Source: Desulfacinum sp.
GTDB lineage: Bacteria; Desulfobacterota; Syntrophobacteria; Syntrophobacterales; DSM-9756
Reading direction: 5' to 3'
Length of the DNA: 59,876 bases
NCBI GenBank assembly: GCA_014359885.1
Contig: JACIYN010000092.1
Location: 1 to 59,876 of the forward strand
Under the pieces are notes generated by a model. That model ran no database searches. It was not told the origin of the DNA and saw only the letters and a list, made by a program, of their open reading frames with translations. This document shows, one piece after another, positions 9,240-18,032 of this stretch (its first letter is position 1; each line of letters opens with the position of its first letter). Both the position numbers and the translations under genes were made by a program.

Positions 9240-10256
9240 ATGGAGGAATCGAAGGTGACGCCGGAAAACGGTGCCTCCCTGGTGGATGGCCACCGAAGGC
9301 GCATCGACTACCTGAGGATTTCCATCACCGACCGGTGCAATCTGCGTTGCGTCTATTGCATGCCGGACGGGGCGGTGACCTTCATTCCCCACCGGGAGAT
9401 CCTGCGCTACGAGGAGATCCTCCGGCTGGTGCGGGTGGCCGTGAAGCTCGGGATCCGCAAGGTGCGGATCACGGGCGGAGAGCCCTTCGTTCGGAAGAAT
9501 TTCCTCTACCTGTGCTCCCGGGTGGCGGCCATGCCGGGCCTGGAGGATGTGAGCGTGACCACCAACGGGCTTCTCCTGCAAGCATACGCCCAGGGCCTTT
9601 TCGACGCGGGGGTCCGCCGGATCAACGTGAGCCTGGACACGCTCCAGCGGGAAAGATACGCGCACATCACCGGCGTGGATGCCTTCGACCGGGTGTGGGC
9701 CGGGATCCTCCGGGCCCATGAAGTGGGCCATTTCCCCATCAAGATCAACGTGGTGGCCATGAAGGGCGTGAACGACGACGAGGTGGAGGCCTTGGCGGGG
9801 CTGACCCGCAACTATCCCTTCCACGTTCGGTTCATCGAATTCATGCCCTTCCGGCCCGATGCCTTCCATGAGCGGTTTCTGTCGAGCGATGCCATCCTGG
9901 ATCGCCTGCAGGCCGTGGGTCCCTTGCAGCCGGCCAGGCCGGAAAACGGCAACGGGCCGGCCCGCTACTACCAGTATCCGGGAGCGCCGGGCAAGGTGGG
10001 CGTGATCAGCCCGGTGAGCCATCACTTCTGCCCCACCTGCAACCGGCTGCGGGTGACCGCCGAGGGACGCCTCAGGACCTGCCTTTTTTCCAGCGAAGAA
10101 ACGGATCTGCGAGCGCTTCTGCGATCCGGGGCTTCCGACGCCCGGCTGGCGTCCGCCATCCTGGAGGCCGCCGCGCGCAAACCCAAGCGCCACCACATGG
10201 ACGAAGCCCTGACCCGAAAGTGCATCGGCCGCCCCATGTCCGCCATCGGCGGGTAG
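9240..10256 (+). CDS. moaA: GTP 3',8-cyclase MoaA
   Basis: MoaA is the radical-SAM enzyme that starts molybdenum cofactor synthesis by cyclising GTP. The 338-residue protein has the N-terminal CNLRCVYC cluster motif (CxxxCxxC), a second cysteine set in FCPTCNRLR and the following RTC, and the conserved C-terminal Gly-Gly tail. ATG 9240 is given, but GTG 9255 has the better spaced GGAGG site and may be the true start. The stop codon TAG is also the first three bases of a dispersed repeat terminus (TAGGAGGCTGCC). No other Mo cofactor genes are nearby. Confidence 0.95.
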   Translation: MEESKVTPENGASLVDGHRRRIDYLRISITDRCNLRCVYCMPDGAVTFIPHREILRYEEILRLVRVAVKLGIRKVRITGGEPFVRKNFLYLCSRVAAMPGLEDVSVTTNGLLLQAYAQGLFDAGVRRINVSLDTLQRERYAHITGVDAFDRVWAGILRAHEVGHFPIKINVVAMKGVNDDEVEALAGLTRNYPFHVRFIEFMPFRPDAFHERFLSSDAILDRLQAVGPLQPARPENGNGPARYYQYPGAPGKVGVISPVSHHFCPTCNRLRVTAEGRLRTCLFSSEETDLRALLRSGASDARLASAILEAAARKPKRHHMDEALTRKCIGRPMSAIGG

Positions 10257-10705
10257 GAGGCTGCCTCTCAATGGCTTATAGCTAACAGTCATGGCTCCCC
10301 TTGCGCCACCCCGCACAGTTGAAAGATGTCGTCAAGGGAGAGTCCTTTCTGTAGGAGCCGGCTTGCTGGCGATCCCAATCGCGGTCAGGGTCGCTCCTAC
10401 AAGGGACCGAAAACACAGTTCTTTCTTATAAAATGAGCGATTTTTTCTTCGGGCGTCTCTTATGCGGCGTGACGAGCGGGAGGGGATAAACCCCGCCCCT
10501 GCCCCATGGGTCCATGCCTATTTGTAGGGGCGGGCTTTATGCCCGCCCTTCAGGACCTGTCCATGAGAAAGAATCGTCCAATTCAGGTTATACGTAAGGC
10601 GCCCTTGTACTGTTCGAGCGCGGGCTGTAGGGGCGAATCATCATTCGCCCCTACAGGGGTGTGCTTCAACAAAGGTGCGTGTCATCCCTAACGGGCGCGC
10701 AATCC
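10257..10705. repeat. Repeat island between moaA and the ROK kinase
   Basis: No gene is seen here. From left to right it holds a GGAGGCTG-type terminus overlapping the moaA stop (10254-10274), and a fragment of the CTAACAGTCATGGCTCCCC element (10282-10314). Next comes a TGTAGGAGCCGGCTTGC hairpin reminiscent of Pseudomonas REP elements (about 10350-10405). Then come two GGGGCGGGnTTTATnCCCGCCC hairpins (10477-10590), and finally a near-perfect 32-bp TAGGGGCGAAT inverted repeat (10625-10656). Confidence 0.75.
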
Positions 10706-11683
10706 TCAGCCCGATTCCACCCGCTGCCAGGCGAGGGATGCGGCGCCGAAGACGGCGGCCATGTCGCCCAGCTCACTGCGATGGATACGAGTGTGGTGGG
10801 GATCGAGCATGCGGGGCACCCGCCGGATGTAATCCTCCATGGAGGGAGCAAACTGGTCCCACGAAGCGGCCACGCCTCCTCCGATCACCGCAGTGGAGAT
10901 CCCCAGGAAGGTGAAAAGATTGGAGAGCGCCAGGGCTAGGGCCCAGCCCATGCGGGAAAAGAGCCCGCGGGCCGTCGGGTCGCCCTGGACGGCCGCCTGA
11001 TGGACGATGCGGGCGGTGAGCTTGCCCGCATGCAGCGCCTCGTTGAGCACGGGCGAAAGGGCTCTTCCCTCCTTCCGGGCGCGATCAATCCCTTTGACCA
11101 ACGCGGTGGCGGAAGCGTGGGCTTCCAGGCAGCCCTTCTGACCGCAGGCGCACTCCGGCCCCTCCGGGTCCACGATGACGTGGCCGATCTCGCCCGAAAA
11201 TCCCAACCGATCCCCTTCCCAGAGCCTCCCGTGGGCGAAGAAACATCCCCCCACGCCGGTTCCCAAGGTCACCCCGATCCAATGGGGGAGATTGCGGGCG
11301 TTGCCGAGCCAGGCTTCGCCCAGGCCGAACACATTGGCGTCGTTTTCCAATACCACGGGGACCTGGAGGGCGTCCTGGAGCTTCACGGCCAAGGGAAAGC
11401 CCGCCAAGGACGGCAGGTTCGGGGAAAAGGTCACCGACCCGGAAGCCGGATCGAGCTTCCCGGCCACCCCCAGTCCCACCGCGCAGAGAAGGTGGGAAGG
11501 GAGGCCTGCGTCGGCCAGGAGCGCCAGGCATTGCTGGGCCAGCCGGTGTGCCAGGGAATCTGCGCCCTGCCCGGACTCGGATCGGGCCTTTCGGAAGGCC
11601 AGCACCGTTCCCTTGCGGTCCACCAGAGCCGATCGCATGTGGGTGCCGCCGATATCGATGCCGATCACACATTTTTCTTTCAT
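10706..11683 (-). CDS. ROK-family sugar kinase (glucokinase-like)
   Basis: This 325-residue protein has the ROK/hexokinase phosphate loop DIGGTHMRSALVD at the N-terminus, the catalytic LENDANVFGLGEA region, the LGTGVGGCFF loop, and the ROK zinc motif ECACGQKGCLEAHAS. It most likely phosphorylates glucose or a related sugar with ATP. The absence of a helix-turn-helix domain argues against a ROK repressor. Its exact sugar cannot be read from sequence. It is flanked on both sides by repeat islands and appears to be transcribed alone. Confidence 0.9.
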   Translation of the reverse strand: MKEKCVIGIDIGGTHMRSALVDRKGTVLAFRKARSESGQGADSLAHRLAQQCLALLADAGLPSHLLCAVGLGVAGKLDPASGSVTFSPNLPSLAGFPLAVKLQDALQVPVVLENDANVFGLGEAWLGNARNLPHWIGVTLGTGVGGCFFAHGRLWEGDRLGFSGEIGHVIVDPEGPECACGQKGCLEAHASATALVKGIDRARKEGRALSPVLNEALHAGKLTARIVHQAAVQGDPTARGLFSRMGWALALALSNLFTFLGISTAVIGGGVAASWDQFAPSMEDYIRRVPRMLDPHHTRIHRSELGDMAAVFGAASLAWQRVESG

Positions 11684-12155
11684 CGCCGGTGCGCTCCGTC
11701 TAACTTCATTCCCGTCGGGTCATGGCAACGAAGGGTTTCACCTGACGCAACATGCGGGAAGCCGTGGAACCGTAGGGGCGAAAAATCTTTCGCCCCTGTG
11801 GCCCATGGTTTTTGCGATTCCCCCGGTGTGTTGCATTTCAACCTAACAGTCACGGCTCCCCTTGCGCCACCCCGCATGAAAGATGTGCGTCTATTCGCGT
11901 TCATTCGCGGTTCTCTTTGGCATAAACCCAATGGGGGCGATCTTCCCTCTGGGTAAGACCCTGAAGGGCGGGCAGGAAGCCCGCCCCTACAAAACCGCAC
12001 CGGCCTACCGGATAGGGGCGGGGTTTATCCCCGCCCGCCATTCGCGCTGGAATCATGAATCCCGATGAAAAAAGTTCAGTTTCCATCAAAGTCTCCGTAA
12101 CATACCGTAACAGCAAGACGTTCATTTTTCGTTGGGGAACAGAAGGAAAAGGCCC
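11684..12155. repeat. Repeat island before the YdbH-like gene
   Basis: No gene is seen in this divergent gap. It contains a TAGGGGCGAA inverted repeat (11771-11800) and an internally deleted copy of the CTAACAGTCATGG...GAATAGACGC element (11843-11921), in which the two ends are joined directly. Two GGGCGGGnTTTATnCCCGCCC hairpins follow (11963-12040). The last ~100 bp are more AT-rich and probably hold the promoter of the next gene. The ribosome site AAGGAAAAGG precedes ATG 12156. Confidence 0.7.
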
Positions 12156-14378
12156 ATGGCGCACGGACAAGGCCCATTGAAGAAGAATTGTTGTCGAGGG
12201 CTCGTTCCCGCGGCGTGCCTCCTTCTGACGGTCCTGCTCGGGCCGGCACCGTCCGTCCAGGGGGTTGGTCCGGCGATTTCCAATGGCGTCACCACTGCAG
12301 CAAGAGCCCGTGCCTTGCTGGCGATAGCGGATCCCCTGCCCGCCGTCACCTTACACGTGGAGGAGGCGTCCTACAAGATCGGGCCGTTCGCCCTGGAAGG
12401 GGTCCGGGCCCGGATAACGCTGGAGCGGACGGCCGCCGGGGTGCGTATCCAGGTGGCGGATGGGCGCGTGGGACGCTTGTTTTGGGATGGCGGAGGGTCC
12501 AAAGGAGCCTTTGAGATGGGAAACTTAACGTTTCGAGGACGCGCCGCGATCTCCAGGCCGTCGGGCATGGTGACATTGGAGGAGCTGGCGATCGGGTTGC
12601 CGCGGGTGGGTGCTCTTGGGATCCGCGGAACGGCGGTGCCCGGAAAAGGCCTTCGCTTGGACCTTCATGGCCGCGAACTTGAGCTGCGCCACCTGCTCCG
12701 GGGACCGCTGGAGCCCGGCAGGGATTGGGAGCTCCTCTTCCCCGCGAACCTCCAGGCGACGTGGGTGCAAGGTGCGTCCGGATCCTGGGAGCTCAGCGGA
12801 CATCTCCGGTTGGAGAAGGCCTCTTTTCACGATTCTCTCTTTCTCCATGCAGGAGAAGGGCTGGGCGGGAGCATCGGGTGGCGCTTGGAGGGTGGATCGG
12901 GCGCCATCCTGGGAGGCCGTATGGAGGCGCGCGCCTCCGCCGGTGAGATCCTTTGGGACCGCTTCTACCTGAACCTGTCCAAGCATCCCGTTTCCATGGA
13001 ACTGCGGGGAGACGTGGATCCTGCCGCCGGTCGTTGGAGTGTCCAAGGCGGCGCGCTGGCGGTCCAGGGAGCGGCGGTCATCCGGCTGCTCCACAGCTCC
13101 GGCGCCCTGGCCCCTTGGGGAGGCCGATTCCACGTGTCCCTCGCCGACCAGGAGGTGGGCCCTCTGCTGGATCTTTTTCTACGCCAGCCCTTGGAAGCGG
13201 AAGTGCCCTGGCTGGCCGCCGTTCGTTGGGCGGGCCGCCTGGGTGCGGACCTTCACCTGTGGATCGGCGCCGGCCTGGAACGGGCGCTGGGCAGCTTCCG
13301 GCTGCAGGACGGGGCCGTCCGAATACCGGAAAAAGCCGTGAACCTTACCGGCCTCCATCTGGAATGTCCCGTATGGTATGAAAGGGTCGGCCCATCCGCC
13401 GCCGACGGATCCTCGCCCTCCGGTAAAAGAACGGGGTCCGGGCCGGGCAGAGTGCCGCCGAAAGATGGGCCGTCTTCACCCGTCGGCCGTCTTTCCTGGC
13501 AGGGAGCGGAATTCTCGGGATTTAAGCTGGGGCCAGCGACTTTGCGGTTGGAAGCGCTCCCCAACGGGATGCGCCTTCCCGAGGCCGTACGGATCCCCTG
13601 GGATGGTCAGACGGTTCTCTTGGGGCCCGGCGGGGTTCAAGACGTTTGGACCTCCAACCGGCAGGGCCGGATCCGGATCCACGCGGATCCACTGGACCTA
13701 AGCCCCCTGCTGCCGACGTCGCTCCAAGGTGCCGTGCGACCGGTGGTGCATCTGGCGGACCAGGAAGTGGTCCTGCGGGGGGAACGGATCGTAGTGGCCC
13801 GTCCTTTTACGGTGGATCTCTTTTCCGGCACCGGGAACGTGGAGCGTTTGGAGGTGCGCCACGTGCTCAGTGAGGCTCGGGAAGGGATTCTGGATGCCTC
13901 CTGGATCAACGTGGATCTGGAGGAACTGACCCGGGCCACCGCATTCGGGCGGATCACCGGCAAACTGAAGGGGCGGGTGACCAACCTGCGTTTTGCCTAC
14001 GGAGCTCCCATCGGCTTCGACCTGGTTCTGGAAAGCGAGGACGACTCCCCGGTGGAAAGGAAGATCAGCGTGACCGCCATCGACAATCTGGCGCAGGTGG
14101 GCACCGCCCAGTCGCCTTTTGTGGGGATGGCGTCTCTTCTCAAGGTCTTTTTCAAGGATTTCCCGTACCAAAAGATCGGTATCCGGTGTAGGTTGGAAAA
14201 CGATTACTTCACGGTCCGCGGGCTGGTGCACGAAGGCGGTCGGGAGTACCTGGTTCGGCGCGGGCTTGTGCGCGGGGTGAACGTGATCAATCAGAACCCG
14301 CGCAACCGCATATCCTGGAACGACATGGTGGCAAGGCTCTCCCGGATCGGCAAGTCCGGGAAGGCTCGGGTTCAGTAG
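12156..14378 (+). CDS. YdbH-like AsmA-clan envelope protein
   Basis: The 740-residue protein starts with a signal sequence (residues 1-36) behind AAGGAAAAGG; an in-frame TTG at 12132 is less likely. The body is made of long runs of alternating beta-strand segments (LRLDLHGRELELRHL, GRMEARASAGEILWD) with a C-terminal region resembling the conserved YdbH/DUF748-type end. YdbH, TamB and YhdP are bridge-like proteins implicated in phospholipid movement between inner and outer membranes. The gene lies 18 bp before a lipoprotein with a YdbL domain, the same pairing as enterobacterial ydbH-ynbE-ydbL. The call rests on this synteny and the beta-rich pattern, not on a search. Confidence 0.7.
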   Translation: MAHGQGPLKKNCCRGLVPAACLLLTVLLGPAPSVQGVGPAISNGVTTAARARALLAIADPLPAVTLHVEEASYKIGPFALEGVRARITLERTAAGVRIQVADGRVGRLFWDGGGSKGAFEMGNLTFRGRAAISRPSGMVTLEELAIGLPRVGALGIRGTAVPGKGLRLDLHGRELELRHLLRGPLEPGRDWELLFPANLQATWVQGASGSWELSGHLRLEKASFHDSLFLHAGEGLGGSIGWRLEGGSGAILGGRMEARASAGEILWDRFYLNLSKHPVSMELRGDVDPAAGRWSVQGGALAVQGAAVIRLLHSSGALAPWGGRFHVSLADQEVGPLLDLFLRQPLEAEVPWLAAVRWAGRLGADLHLWIGAGLERALGSFRLQDGAVRIPEKAVNLTGLHLECPVWYERVGPSAADGSSPSGKRTGSGPGRVPPKDGPSSPVGRLSWQGAEFSGFKLGPATLRLEALPNGMRLPEAVRIPWDGQTVLLGPGGVQDVWTSNRQGRIRIHADPLDLSPLLPTSLQGAVRPVVHLADQEVVLRGERIVVARPFTVDLFSGTGNVERLEVRHVLSEAREGILDASWINVDLEELTRATAFGRITGKLKGRVTNLRFAYGAPIGFDLVLESEDDSPVERKISVTAIDNLAQVGTAQSPFVGMASLLKVFFKDFPYQKIGIRCRLENDYFTVRGLVHEGGREYLVRRGLVRGVNVINQNPRNRISWNDMVARLSRIGKSGKARVQ

Positions 14379-14396
14379 AAACGGGAGGTGTGCGCG

Positions 14397-14990
14397 ATGA
14401 AAGGGTCGTTCATGGGCAAGCTGGCAGTGGGTTTTCTCGTTCTCTTCCTTGTTTCCTGCGTGACCATCAACATCTACTTTCCGGCGGAGGAAGTTCGCAA
14501 GGCGGCGGAAGACATCGTGGGGGATATCCGCAAGGAACCGGCGGAGCAGCCGCCGCCGGCGCCTTCGGGGGACAAGCAGGGCATGGTGCCGAGAATCATC
14601 CGGTTCTGCCTGGTGGTGCCCAACGCCTTTGCCGCCCAGGAGGTGCAGGTGTCCAATGCGGCGATTCGGGAACTCAAGAGCCGGCTGGCCCGCTCGGACG
14701 CCCAGTTGGCTCCCTACTTCGCGCAAGGGGTCTTGGGGGAAGGAGCGGACGGCTACGTGGTGCTGCTCCATCCCGAAAGGCTTTCCATCAAGGATCGCGC
14801 CCGGGTGACACGCCTGGTCCAGTCGGTCAATGCCGACCGAAAGGCCCTCTACGCCGAGGTCGCGCGGGCCCTGAAGGTGGATCCGGGCCAAATCCCGCGG
14901 ATTGCGCAAGTTTTTGCCGAGGAGTGGCAGAGGACGGCGCATTCGGGATGGATGATTCAGCGTCCCGACGGATCGTGGCAAAAGAAGTGA
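14397..14990 (+). CDS. Lipoprotein with YnbE-like N-terminus fused to YdbL-like (DUF1318) domain
   Basis: From ATG 14397 (GGGAGG site) the protein has 197 residues. A signal peptide ends in the lipobox LVSC (Cys21). The mature end VTINIYFP resembles the strand near the start of the small lipoprotein YnbE. Residues about 85-197 match the YdbL/DUF1318 pattern: GEGADGYVVL, VNADRKALY, EVARALKVD, and a C-terminal GWMIQRPDGSW. In E. coli, YnbE and YdbL are separate proteins that work with YdbH. Here they appear as one outer-membrane lipoprotein (inference). The upstream GTG at 14388 is a weaker start. Confidence 0.75.
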   Translation: MKGSFMGKLAVGFLVLFLVSCVTINIYFPAEEVRKAAEDIVGDIRKEPAEQPPPAPSGDKQGMVPRIIRFCLVVPNAFAAQEVQVSNAAIRELKSRLARSDAQLAPYFAQGVLGEGADGYVVLLHPERLSIKDRARVTRLVQSVNADRKALYAEVARALKVDPGQIPRIAQVFAEEWQRTAHSGWMIQRPDGSWQKK

Positions 14991-14991
14991 C

Positions 14992-15122
14992 GAGCGCGCG
15001 GGGATAAACCCCGCCCTTCAGAACCTGTGCGTGAGGAAGAACACGTCCGCTCTAGTGTGAAAGAGAACCGCGAATGAACGCGAATAGACGCGAATCTTTT
15101 GAGTTGTAGGAACCGCGAAGGA
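14992..15122. repeat. Two repeat fragments after the lipoprotein gene
   Basis: A GGGGATAAACCCC hairpin fragment (14992-15043) abuts the lipoprotein stop codon. Bases 15053-15122 are a partial copy of the element whose end reads AACCGCGAATGAACGCGAAT. Confidence 0.7.
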
Positions 15123-15132
15123 CGGCTCTTGC

Positions 15133-15732
15133 TCAGAGTGCCTTGAAGCACCGGGGGACATAAATGACGTAGTGGGATCCCAGAAGGTCGAATTGGCGAT
15201 CGGTTTCTTCTTCGATGACTCGGAAGAGGTTCTGGAGGGATTCGGAACTGCGGATCCGGGCCAGGAGCCGATCGCCACCGCCGTGTTCCGGGTAAAGGGG
15301 CAGCAGGTAATGATCCACGGCGCCCTTCCAGGAAACCCCCAGGGCGTCGCGCTCCCGCACGATGGTCTGGTAGAGGCGCCGCAGAAGATCCGTTCGGAGG
15401 ACCGGGGCCGTTCCCCGGATGACGCACTCCATCAGGGCGGCCAGCCGGTACACTCTGCGCATGGAGGTTTCGTTATCCCGGTGCCGGAAGAGCCCGGCAA
15501 CGGTGAAGTGGCTCCCCCCCGCCAGCTTCAAGTGGTTGGGAACCCAAGCCACGTGCTGATGCCCCGGAGTGCCGCGGGCCTGCTGGCGGTGCTTTTCGAA
15601 CCGCACCGATTCGCTTCGCGTGCACAGCAAGGCCACCCCGGTGGTCCAGTCGCCCCAGCGGAATTCCAAGGGGCGACTGGTGATGAGGTTCGCCCCCCTC
15701 TTCCATTCGTCGATGTGGATCAGTTCCGCCAT
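15133..15732 (-). CDS. Conserved-looking hypothetical protein
   Basis: This is a 199-residue soluble protein of unknown function, starting at MAELIHIDEW behind a GAGGAG site. The frame stays open upstream to 15861, but without a good start. It contains a His/Arg-rich central part (RHRDNETSMRRVYRL) and a mixed alpha pattern. There is no signal peptide, membrane segment or cofactor motif that I recognise. It is flanked on both sides by repeat islands and appears monocistronic. Regular codon use and a well placed ribosome site support it as a real gene. Confidence 0.7.
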   Translation of the reverse strand: MAELIHIDEWKRGANLITSRPLEFRWGDWTTGVALLCTRSESVRFEKHRQQARGTPGHQHVAWVPNHLKLAGGSHFTVAGLFRHRDNETSMRRVYRLAALMECVIRGTAPVLRTDLLRRLYQTIVRERDALGVSWKGAVDHYLLPLYPEHGGGDRLLARIRSSESLQNLFRVIEEETDRQFDLLGSHYVIYVPRCFKAL

Positions 15733-16353
15733 GGGGCTCCTCGATGGACGCCGGCCCATTTTTTGGGCAGGACCTGGCCGAAAACGGGTGGCCGTCCGCA
15801 GCCGCAGACGGGTTTCCTTTCGGCGGTCTGTTTCATGAAGGGGCGGCTCGCCGTCTGGCATGCGGGCCGGAGGCCCGTCCTCCCGGGGAAGAGGCCTTCA
15901 TGCACGTTGCAGGACCCGCTCCCGGGAGGCTGTCCGACAACGCCTCCGATGACCGCCTTTCCCGTAGCGCAGCCCTTCAGGGCTGCGGAAGAATCCTCGG
16001 GTCCTGGATGGGCCGTCGCGCATTTCCTGTCACTTCATGGGGCTACGCCGGCCCTTCCCGCGGGGCTCAAGCCCCGCGGCTACGAAGAGATCCGAAAGCC
16101 ACCGGCCCCTTGAGCAGGAAAGCCACCGCCGGACAAGCTCCTGGGAGGAAGCGGCAGCGCCCTTCCTGCGCCTAACCCCCATCCTCGCCCCTTCAGTGGG
16201 GGGGTCCAAGGAGGCTGTCCGGCAATTCTCTTTTCCCAGGAGCGCGGGCGTCTCGCCCGCTTCTCGTGCGGGCCGGAGGCCCGAGCTTCCAGGAGAAGAG
16301 GCTCTTGGGTTCGTTCTCGGACAAGCTCCAAGGGTGTGTTCCGTTCTTCCGCC
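15733..16353. repeat. Two adjacent terminal-inverted-repeat elements and hairpins
   Basis: No gene is seen. Bases ~15840-15905 hold a GCGGGCCGGAGGCCCG hairpin. Bases 15924-16146 form an element bounded by GGAGGCTGTCCGACAA and its imperfect inverse (GGACAAGCTCCT). It carries the GCAGCCCTTCAGGGCTGC and GGGGCTCAAGCCCC palindromes. Bases 16208-16331 form a second element with the same type of termini but a different cargo (GCGGGCGTCTCGCCCGC and GGGCCGGAGGCCC). Confidence 0.75.
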
Positions 16354-17025
16354 TCAGTTGGGCAGGAAGGGGGTGATGTCCTCCACATAGTGCGTGATCA
16401 CCTTGAAGCCCTTGGCTTCCAGGGCCTGCACGGCCTTTTCGTGCACGTTCATGTTCACGCGCATGATGAGCTGCCACAGATCCGCATAGCCCCGCAGGGG
16501 GAAGGTGATGACGCTTCGGATATTGATGCCGGCTTCCTGCATGGTTTTGCCCACCTCGGCCAGAATGCCGATGCGGTCTTTGACGATCATGGAAATGCGA
16601 CCGCTGTCGTCGCTCATTCCCAGCGCGGTGAGCAGGACCTCCATGAGGTCGGTGGCCGTGATGATCCCCACCACCTTGTCGTCTTTCACCACCGGTAGTG
16701 CCCCGATGCGGTTGTCATGGATGATGCGGGCCGCCCTTTCGATGGTCATGTCGGGAGTGGCGGTGAGCACGTCCTTGGTCATGATGCTTTCCACCTTGAG
16801 CTTCTGCAGCACGTAGGTGAGTTCGTAGACGCTGAGGGTACTTGCGGGAGACGCCCAAGCCTCCTTGAGATCCCGGTCCGTCACGATGCCCAGGAGTCGG
16901 GCCTTTCCGTCCGTGACGGGAAGATGGGAGATTTTCTTGGTGTCCAGGATCTCACGGGCCTTCAAGACGGGCGTGTCGGGCGAGACGGTGATCAGGTCCG
17001 TTTTCATGTGCCATCCGACATACAT
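16354..17025 (-). CDS. CBS-pair and ACT domain protein (AcuB-like)
   Basis: This 223-residue protein has two CBS domains (about 7-60 and 78-135; HLPVTDG..LGIVTDRDL and ALPVVKDDKVVGIITATDL) followed by an ACT domain (about 143-215, starting ISMIVKDRIGILAEV). CBS pairs bind adenine nucleotides and ACT domains bind amino acids or other small ligands, so it is likely a stand-alone metabolic sensor related to AcuB. ATG 17025 is chosen because of its GGAGG site and the fit to the family start. The frame stays open upstream to 17166. No partner enzyme is adjacent. Confidence 0.88.
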   Translation of the reverse strand: MYVGWHMKTDLITVSPDTPVLKAREILDTKKISHLPVTDGKARLLGIVTDRDLKEAWASPASTLSVYELTYVLQKLKVESIMTKDVLTATPDMTIERAARIIHDNRIGALPVVKDDKVVGIITATDLMEVLLTALGMSDDSGRISMIVKDRIGILAEVGKTMQEAGINIRSVITFPLRGYADLWQLIMRVNMNVHEKAVQALEAKGFKVITHYVEDITPFLPN

Positions 17026-17510
17026 GGGCGCTTCCTCCGTTGTTGGTGTCCAGCGGTCCTTTACGACGTTTCTTTGCCCGGTCAAAAAAGTGCAAATGGA
17101 GCAATCTTCAAATTGAGAATAAGCCGTGGCGCGGGGGCTGTCAAACAAGCTCGATGTGGATTGCACCCGGGCGTGGAGTCCTTAATATGAAAGAGAACCG
17201 CGAATGAACGCGTATGGACGCCGATGGAACGGACGGGCGCTTCCACAAAAGGTCGTTGGCCGGCCCGATCTTTCGTCCATGCGGGGTGGAGCCGGAGGGG
17301 CCAAGACCGTTTATATGAAACGCGACCTCGTTCCGATCGTGCGCTCGACCCGTAGGGGCGAATAATCATTCGCCCCTACGGGGGCGTGTTTCCCAAAAGT
17401 GCTTTTCCTCCTTCGTCGTCACGGGCCGTCCGTGATGAGGGGTTCACTTGAATGAGGAAGCCGGAGAATGCCGCAAAGCCGTGGGAAGACAGAGGGTAAG
17501 AGGTGGTGCC
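17026..17510. repeat. Repeat island with inverted copy of the left-edge element
   Basis: No gene is seen. Bases 17183-17310 are a diverged copy of the element with the AACCGCGAATGAACGCG end. Bases 17312-17441 are an inverted copy of the element at 27-155, including the TAGGGGCGAATAATCATTCG hairpin core and the TCACGGGCCGTCCGTGA palindrome. Confidence 0.75.
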
Positions 17511-17924
17511 ATGGATGAGTCCCTCAAGGAAATGCCCCAGCTCCTGGCCGATCTCCGAGAAGAGGTGGGCCGATGGGAAGATTCGCCCTACCACCTGGCG
17601 GAGGAGGATCTTTTCGACCTGGAAAGGTTTCTGGAGGACCGCGGCCGGAAGGACCTGGCCCGTCGTTTGGAATCCGTTCACGGGAGGCCGCTCAACCGGG
17701 CCTTCTGGGGAAGGCTGCTGCCCTACCGGCGGCTGCGCAAGGCGCGTGCCCTGCTCCAAGAAAGGGAAGAGGAGCGCAAAAAGGAACGTGCCAGATATCT
17801 GAGGGCCTTTCTGGAATACCAAGAGGAACTGGGGTTGTTCCTGGAGCGGCTCCGGGAGGAGGCCCCTCCCCGCCCACCGCGGCTTCGGATCGTCCCCAAA
17901 GAAACATCACCCGAAGACGGATAG
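17511..17924 (+). CDS. Hypothetical charged coiled-coil protein
   Basis: This is a 137-residue, strongly charged, mostly helical protein of unknown function. Long Glu/Arg/Lys runs (ALLQEREEERKKERARYLRAF) suggest a coiled coil at about 75-115, followed by a proline-rich tail. There is no membrane segment or enzymatic motif. ATG 17511 follows AAGAGGTGG; the frame stays open upstream to 17448 without a better start. It stands alone between repeats and the convergent mreB group. Confidence 0.6.
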   Translation: MDESLKEMPQLLADLREEVGRWEDSPYHLAEEDLFDLERFLEDRGRKDLARRLESVHGRPLNRAFWGRLLPYRRLRKARALLQEREEERKKERARYLRAFLEYQEELGLFLERLREEAPPRPPRLRIVPKETSPEDG

Positions 17925-18032
17925 GGATTACCGGGGCCGCCGCCTGCGCAGCTGGGGCAGGGGCGGCTGCCCGACGGCCTCCTGGATATGTAAGGAAAAT
18001 CCTTTAAAGGAAGGGGTCTCGCGCAAGATCCG

